Source: Gilliamella mensalis (GTDB lineage: Bacteria; Pseudomonadota; Gammaproteobacteria; Enterobacterales; Orbaceae). From it: a DNA stretch of 45,984 bases. The stretch spans positions 1 to 45,984 of the forward strand of contig NZ_FMWR01000012.1 of assembly GCF_900103085.1 (NCBI RefSeq), given 5' to 3'. The notes beneath the pieces are model-generated. The model saw only the letters and a list, made by a program, of their open reading frames with translations. It did not search any database and had not been told where the DNA came from. The position numbers and the translations under genes are program-made. Positions 40,692-45,984 of this stretch are shown here, in pieces (position 1 is the stretch's first letter; every line of letters starts with the position of its first letter).

Positions 40692-43306
40692 AGCGTGCCG
40701 ATGGTATAGCTACGCCGTCCACTTTTGCGCCCCAGTGCTTCTAAATTGGTTTGCAATGGTGGGAATGGTAGCGTTAAATGATGTTTACGATAAGCGTCAA
40801 GTATCAATTTATGTATGGCGCTTCGCAGTACCATTCGGTGTCCCATTTCAGCGGCAAAAACACGCAATTCAAACAACTGGATGCCTTCTTGGATATCGAC
40901 CAAAAATACTTGTGGCTCAGGATCGTTAAGCACATATTCACATTCGTCTGAGGCTTGTTGTAAAAGTTTGATAACCAGATCACTATCAGCATCGATAGTT
41001 GCGGGAATAGTTAATACAATTCGAGTGATTGAATCTGACAACGACCAGTTCACTAATTGTTCGGTAATAAAGGCTTTATTGGGCATCACAATTTCTTTAC
41101 GATCCCAATCAACAATAGTAATTGCACGGGTGTTAATTTTGGTGATATTACCGGTCAAATCACGAATTGTCACTGTATCGCCAATGCGCACTGGTTTTTC
41201 AAATAAAATGATTAAACCAGAGATAAAATTAGCAAAAATTTCTTGTAAACCGAAACCTAACCCAACACCTAGTGCGGCAATTAACCATTGAATTTTTGAC
41301 CAGTCGATACCAATAAACGAAAACGCAATCATACTGCCTATCATTAAGATAATATATTTTGAAACCGTCGATATCGCATAACCTGTTCCCGGGGTTAAAT
41401 CTAAATGTTGTAAAATGCCTAACTCCAACAAAGCCGGCAAATTTTTGACGAGTTGCACGGTAATTGTCATCACTAAAATGGCTATACATACTGCACCAAG
41501 GGTGATGTATTGTTCGATTTCGGTACCATTAACAATGACACTGGTTCCCCATAGTTTAATATTATTCATAAATGCGAAAGCCGAATGCAGTTCAGACCAC
41601 AGCAAAATCATTGTAATGAGTGCAATCATCATAATAATGGATCTGACTAAATGTAAAGATTGGGCACTAATGACATCTAAATTAATAACAGGTTCATCGA
41701 CACTTTCGTTAAGTGAGTTAATATCTTCTTCCTGTGATTTCGCCCGCTGCATACGCTCTAAACGGCGTTGTTTGGTGCGTTCAAATTCAATACGGCGCTT
41801 TTGGATCCACATCCAACGCCGAATCATAAAATAAATAACTAACAGTGCAAACCAGATAATAACCGAAGCTTCAAGGCGACCTAATAGCACTTGTGCCGTT
41901 GATAAATAGCCCAAACAAGCAGCAATAATGGCGAGCCATGGTGCACTTAATAAGATAAACCACAAAATATGACTTAATAAATTATCGCCCGATCCTTTTT
42001 TATCAATATAAAAAGGCACTCCAGCACGATGGATGGCGTTAGTCATAAACACTAAAGCAAAGCAGAGAAAAATAAACGCCGTACGACCAATTGTGGCGGC
42101 AAATTGGCGATTGTTATACTTGTCAAAGCTCATCACTATCATTACTAATGGAATTACAAGCCAAATTGAAAGCTGATAATATCTCATTGCCGAGCGCACG
42201 CTACGTTCAGACCATCCAAAATGACTAATAAACAGCCCATTAGATGATGCAAAATGCGCTGAAATAATAAATACCCATAAAATAGGTGCTGCCGCATTTA
42301 CACCATAACCTAATGCATAGGCAACAGGATAATCCCAATTAATTTGCAATGCATAACCAAACACAGCCCACAAAATTGGCACTGGTAACGCCATAATTAA
42401 TGAAAAGATAACTACTTTTAGGGTTAAAGAATAACTATCTTGCGTGACTTTACCCACGCGGCTGGCTGATTTAGTTAAAAAGGTATTATATTGAGTACGC
42501 ATCTTAAAATGCGTAAATACAAACACTAATGATAAAATAATTAAAAATAATGGTTTTGGTGAACTTAGTACTTCTGTGCTGGCATTATAAAGTTGTGAAA
42601 GGGTATCGATCGAAAAAATGACATAAACCACATCTTTAGCTAAGTTGATTGGGTAACTCAAGGATATTGGATTGACATCCGCCACCCAAAAGAAGTACCT
42701 ATGTGCGGCATCGTTCACTTCATCAATCGCATTAGTTAATTGTTTATTAGCAATTTTTAATTTGGTTAACTCTAAAATGGTAGTATCAGTGCCTGAAATA
42801 AGTGTTTTAAGTAATTCGGCTTGTTCTCGAATTAAACGGCGGTATGATGTTGCTTCTTTGACGTTATTAAGTGGGCTTGTTAAGGTCGGATAAGTATCTA
42901 AAGCAGTTAAAATATTACTATAATTTAGTTGTTGGGCTTTTGCTTCGGCAATTTCGGCATCCAGTGCTTGCGATTTAGGCTTTTCGGGTAAGCGTAATAA
43001 CTGTTGGCGCAAAGTCTCACCTAGAGCGGTTGAAAAACTTAACCATTCGCCTTGCTCGTCAAGTGTTGCCAGCGTATTTTGTACGTGTGAAATCTGTGTG
43101 GTGATATTGTTTTGCTCGTTAACAATACTGGTTAAATGCGATTTTTGTAACTCCATATTTTGCCGAAGCTCATCATTTTGATCACTCAATTGATGAACAA
43201 CTTGTGAAAGATCATCCTCATTATTAATGATGGGCGTGGTTTCTTCAGCAAAGGTTAGTGAAGAGAACAACACAGCAGCAAAGCATACGAAACCACGAAT
43301 CCACAT
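40688..43306 (-). CDS. mscM: MscS-family mechanosensitive channel (MscM/YjeP-like)
   Basis: An 872-residue inner-membrane channel of the MscK/MscM class: signal peptide (MWIRGFVCFAAVLFSSLTFA), periplasmic coiled-coil region (about 25-200, with DQNDELRQNMELQKSH), then many membrane segments (about 240-640) and the MscS core GLGFGLQEIFANFISGLIIL with EKPVRIGDTVTI and the C-terminal beta/alpha domain. It gates in response to membrane tension to release solutes on osmotic downshift. E. coli MscM has about 1107 residues, so this is a shorter periplasmic version. psd ends four bases upstream of the ATG on the same strand, the same pair as in E. coli, so they are co-transcribed. AGGA lies ten bases before the start. 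Confidence 0.93.
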   Translation of the reverse strand: MWIRGFVCFAAVLFSSLTFAEETTPIINNEDDLSQVVHQLSDQNDELRQNMELQKSHLTSIVNEQNNITTQISHVQNTLATLDEQGEWLSFSTALGETLRQQLLRLPEKPKSQALDAEIAEAKAQQLNYSNILTALDTYPTLTSPLNNVKEATSYRRLIREQAELLKTLISGTDTTILELTKLKIANKQLTNAIDEVNDAAHRYFFWVADVNPISLSYPINLAKDVVYVIFSIDTLSQLYNASTEVLSSPKPLFLIILSLVFVFTHFKMRTQYNTFLTKSASRVGKVTQDSYSLTLKVVIFSLIMALPVPILWAVFGYALQINWDYPVAYALGYGVNAAAPILWVFIISAHFASSNGLFISHFGWSERSVRSAMRYYQLSIWLVIPLVMIVMSFDKYNNRQFAATIGRTAFIFLCFALVFMTNAIHRAGVPFYIDKKGSGDNLLSHILWFILLSAPWLAIIAACLGYLSTAQVLLGRLEASVIIWFALLVIYFMIRRWMWIQKRRIEFERTKQRRLERMQRAKSQEEDINSLNESVDEPVINLDVISAQSLHLVRSIIMMIALITMILLWSELHSAFAFMNNIKLWGTSVIVNGTEIEQYITLGAVCIAILVMTITVQLVKNLPALLELGILQHLDLTPGTGYAISTVSKYIILMIGSMIAFSFIGIDWSKIQWLIAALGVGLGFGLQEIFANFISGLIILFEKPVRIGDTVTIRDLTGNITKINTRAITIVDWDRKEIVMPNKAFITEQLVNWSLSDSITRIVLTIPATIDADSDLVIKLLQQASDECEYVLNDPEPQVFLVDIQEGIQLFELRVFAAEMGHRMVLRSAIHKLILDAYRKHHLTLPFPPLQTNLEALGRKSGRRSYTIGTL

Positions 43307-43310
43307 AACG

Positions 43311-44159
43311 TTATATCCTATTAGCTAATTTTTGACCTACACGTACAACATCGCCTACTTTAATATCGCTTTCAAACTCAATTGCATTTGATGCAAATAG
43401 GGTAATTACGGTCGAACCTAATTTAAAGCATCCCATATCTTGCCCTTTTTGTAGTTTGATTTCACCTGAATATGTCCAGCGTTTCATTACACCTTCACGC
43501 GGTGGAGTAATGATACCTTCCCACTGTACTTCGATGCTACCGACAATAGTTGCGCCAACTAAAATTTGCGCCATTGGTCCAAACTCGGTTTCAAAAAGGC
43601 ATATTACACGTTCATTACGCGCAAAAATATTCGGAATGCTTTCAGTTGTCGCCTTATTGACTGAAAATAACGAACCTGGCACATAAATCATCTCACGTAA
43701 AATACCATCGCAAGGCATATGAAAGCGGTGATAATTTTTAGGTGATAAGTAAGTTGTGGCATATAAACCATTTTTAAAAAACTTGATCATATCAGGATGA
43801 CAAGCAAGTAGTGATTCTAAAGAATAAAAATGCCCTTTAGCCTGTAATAGCTGGGTATCTTGAATGATACCAAACTGACTAATTACTCCATCAGCCGGCA
43901 TAACAATGGCACTATCGGTAGTATCAATCGGGCGTGCATCCTCATTTAATTCACGGGCAAAAAAGTCATTAAAGGTTTTAAATTCTTTAACATCGCTAAT
44001 TTTTGCCTCGCTCAAATCTACTTTATATAGTCTACAAAAGCCGATAATCATCCATGTAGTCAATGTACCCAACTCTTTTTTTGCTAGCCATCCAAATATA
44101 ACGGTTAATAGCTGTTTAGGAAGAAGATACTGAATAATTGCTTTTAACTGATTTAACAT
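43311..44159 (-). CDS. psd: Phosphatidylserine decarboxylase proenzyme
   Basis: Psd makes phosphatidylethanolamine from phosphatidylserine at the inner membrane. The 282-residue proenzyme has [44 protein letters not shown] (with the charge-relay His) and the self-cleavage site [11 protein letters not shown], where Ser249 becomes the pyruvoyl group of the alpha chain. [18 protein letters not shown] precedes it as usual. GAGAG lies eight bases before the ATG. It is followed directly by mscM. Length and all catalytic residues are normal. Confidence 0.98.
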   Translation of the reverse strand: MLNQLKAIIQYLLPKQLLTVIFGWLAKKELGTLTTWMIIGFCRLYKVDLSEAKISDVKEFKTFNDFFARELNEDARPIDTTDSAIVMPADGVISQFGIIQDTQLLQAKGHFYSLESLLACHPDMIKFFKNGLYATTYLSPKNYHRFHMPCDGILREMIYVPGSLFSVNKATTESIPNIFARNERVICLFETEFGPMAQILVGATIVGSIEVQWEGIITPPREGVMKRWTYSGEIKLQKGQDMGCFKLGSTVITLFASNAIEFESDIKVGDVVRVGQKLANRI

Positions 44160-44406
44160 ACATAACTCTCAAGTAAAGTTAGAAATGCGACATTATACCA
44201 AGATTTATACATAAAGTGTAAAACGACTTGCGATGCTTAGGAAAGTAAATGGTAACAATTAAAAATATCAACCACGCTAGTTATTTAAATCTTATATAAT
44301 AAAAATTACATGACATGGCTAAATTGGATCAAGTAACGGGTTACTTAATTTTGGTGAATACAGAACAGTGCGTTTTGGGTTTCAACATTATTTGAGTGAG
44401 GGCTTG

Positions 44407-45819
44407 TTAACAGAGCACAAAAAACACTAAGTTATTGATAATAAACACTGGAATTAAAATGCATATCGACCATTTCATATAGCCAAAAAAGCTTGGCATG
44501 TTAATTTTATTTTGCATTGCAATGTTTTTAACCATAAGGTTAGGTGCGTTACCTATATAACTAAGTGCCCCCATAAAAACCGACCCTATTGAAATAGCCA
44601 ATAAGGTCTTTGCTTGCATGGTCATTAAGGTCGTGGCATCGCCCGCAGCTAGATTAAAAAAGACTAAATAGGTTGGTGCATTATCTAAAAAGCCAGAAAG
44701 TAAACCTGATAACCAAAAGTACATGCTGTTGATAGGCTCACCTTGCTCATTGGTTACCAGTGATACGATTGGAGCTAATGCACCATGGCTACCTGCACGT
44801 AAAATAGCCAGTACCGGAACGATAGTAATAAAGATGCCAATAAATAACTTGGCAACTTCGATGATAGGTTCCCAATTAAATTCGTTACCTGCGCGCACCT
44901 GTTTGGGAGTGATTAGCATTGAAATGAGGGTAATGATAATAAACAAACTATCGCGAACTAAATTGGGTAAAGCAACATGTGTACCTAAAACTGTAAAACT
45001 AACTGATGAATGCCAGATGCCAGACATTAATACACAGGCAATAATCACCGCTAATAAAAGAATATTGTTTTTTCCATAAATTTTAACATTTTTGGTTTTT
45101 GAAGCCGAAGTTAGTGCAGGCCGATGACCATACTGCAAGCGAAAGTAGTGGCAATCAATAGTGTAGTAAATTGTTAATAACAGTAGTGAGCTAAGTAGCA
45201 CTGGCAATAGCATGTGCATAACAGTCCAGCCAAAATTAACCCCTTTCAAAAAACCGATAAATAACGGTGGATCACCCAGAGGTGTTAATCCTCCGCCAAT
45301 ATTAGCCACTAAAAAAATAAAAAAGATAACAGTATGCACAGAACAATTTCGATTACGATTGGCACGGAGCAACGGTCGAATCATTAACATGGCAGCGCCT
45401 GTGGTGCCCATGAACGACGCTAATAGCGTACCAATTGCTAGTAAAGTGACGTTCTGCTTGGGCGTACTAAGCACATCGCTTTTAATTAAAATTCCGCCTG
45501 ACACAGTAAACAGTGCTAGCAGTAACAAAATAAAAGGAATATATTCGGCTATCACTGCATGAGCGATAAGGTTGACGGTAGTTTGTAAACCAAATGCATA
45601 CAAAGCAAACAGCAACAACAGCATTGTCCAAAAAGTAATAATTTTGCCATAATGATGATGCCAAAGTCGCGATAAAAATAGTGGCATTAGCGCAATTGAA
45701 AGCAAAATTCCCACAAAAGGAATACCCCAAAAGAGTGATAAATCATGACCGTTAAAACCCGCTGCAAAAAGCTTAAAAGGCATTAGGGTTAAGATGACAA
45801 TAGGTATAAGGGCTTTCAT
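44407..45819 (-). CDS. Na+/H+ antiporter of the CitMHS/NhaD-like ion transporter type
   Basis: A 470-residue inner-membrane protein with about twelve membrane segments and an N-terminal hydrophobic leader (MKALIPIVILTLMPFKLFAA). LLASFMGTTGAAMLMIRPLL, ANIGGGLTPLGDPPLFIGFL and FLSGLLSGFLDNAPTYLVFFN, with SIGSVFMGALSYIGNAPNLM-like ending, are the two G-rich reentrant loops of the ion transporter superfamily, found in sodium:proton antiporters of the NhaD type and in CitMHS citrate transporters. The DNAPT and GDPP motifs favour a cation antiporter. No ribosome-binding site is obvious. It is alone on the minus strand; a 165-base AT-rich stretch follows to the window end. Confidence 0.83.
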   Translation of the reverse strand: MKALIPIVILTLMPFKLFAAGFNGHDLSLFWGIPFVGILLSIALMPLFLSRLWHHHYGKIITFWTMLLLLFALYAFGLQTTVNLIAHAVIAEYIPFILLLLALFTVSGGILIKSDVLSTPKQNVTLLAIGTLLASFMGTTGAAMLMIRPLLRANRNRNCSVHTVIFFIFLVANIGGGLTPLGDPPLFIGFLKGVNFGWTVMHMLLPVLLSSLLLLTIYYTIDCHYFRLQYGHRPALTSASKTKNVKIYGKNNILLLAVIIACVLMSGIWHSSVSFTVLGTHVALPNLVRDSLFIIITLISMLITPKQVRAGNEFNWEPIIEVAKLFIGIFITIVPVLAILRAGSHGALAPIVSLVTNEQGEPINSMYFWLSGLLSGFLDNAPTYLVFFNLAAGDATTLMTMQAKTLLAISIGSVFMGALSYIGNAPNLMVKNIAMQNKINMPSFFGYMKWSICILIPVFIINNLVFFVLC

Positions 45820-45984
45820 TGTGGAATTTTTTGATTTTAAAGAGATGAGGGATTATAACAAAGTGTTGTTAATTTATCGAATGTTAAGTATTTGAAATAT
45901 GGATATTAGGTAACAATAGTTATATCGGGAAGTTTTATTATATAAAAACACCCTAAAAAGCTGTCAGAAAGAACATTGATTTTA

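Overview
The window looks like chromosomal DNA of an AT-rich gammaproteobacterium. Its housekeeping proteins (YoaA, TsaB, GrxA, FolD, PpiB, LpxH, ModABCEF, UvrB, PurE/PurK, Dgt, GlnK, AmtB, Psd, MscM) are readily matched to enterobacterial/Pasteurellales counterparts, while intergenic regions are extremely AT-rich. Low GC plus this gene set suggests an Orbaceae-type host-associated bacterium (Gilliamella-like); that placement is an inference from recognition, not a database result. I found no tRNA or rRNA gene, CRISPR array, phage or transposase gene.

Region 1 (about 1-14.9 kb) is an accessory surface-glycan/LPS region with genes in alternating orientation. It holds the 3' tail of an unknown gene, a TagB/TagF-like transferase with an N-terminal coiled coil, a family 2 glycosyltransferase, a galactofuranose module (UDP-galactopyranose mutase glf and a GlfT2-like galactofuranosyltransferase, convergent around a shared hairpin), three family 8 glycosyltransferases plus a decayed fourth copy, two tandem MsbA-type lipid A/LPS flippases, and a family 9 (heptosyltransferase-like) enzyme. 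The glycosyltransferases would build the LPS outer core or a surface polymer; Glf supplies UDP-galactofuranose; MsbA flips lipid A-core.

Region 2 (about 15.3-32.1 kb) is housekeeping: yoaA-tsaB, grxA, a yggN-like gene, folD, ppiB-lpxH, the divergent molybdate loci modABC and modEF with a ModE-type operator between them, uvrB (preceded by a perfect DnaA box and a half-preserved LexA-like box), purE-purK and dgt. In E. coli, folD, ppiB, lpxH and purEK lie close together; here the mod-uvrB block sits between lpxH and purE.

Region 3 (about 32.1-45.98 kb) starts with a nitrogen-control operon, glnK-amtB, with a textbook sigma-54 promoter and an NtrC-like site. It continues with an orphan 158-residue protein, about 1 kb without genes, a DMT exporter, a nucleoside phosphorylase/nucleoside permease operon, fdhD, a DedA protein, the psd-mscM operon and a CitMHS-like antiporter.

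The most interesting items are the tandem MsbA pair with reciprocal changes at lipid A-contact positions, the galactofuranose module, the GT8 pseudogene, a G7 tract in the ribosome-binding region of the first glycan gene, a ModC without its regulatory domain, and the regulatory sites at glnK, mod and uvrB. I did not find a clearly novel multi-gene defence or mobile system.
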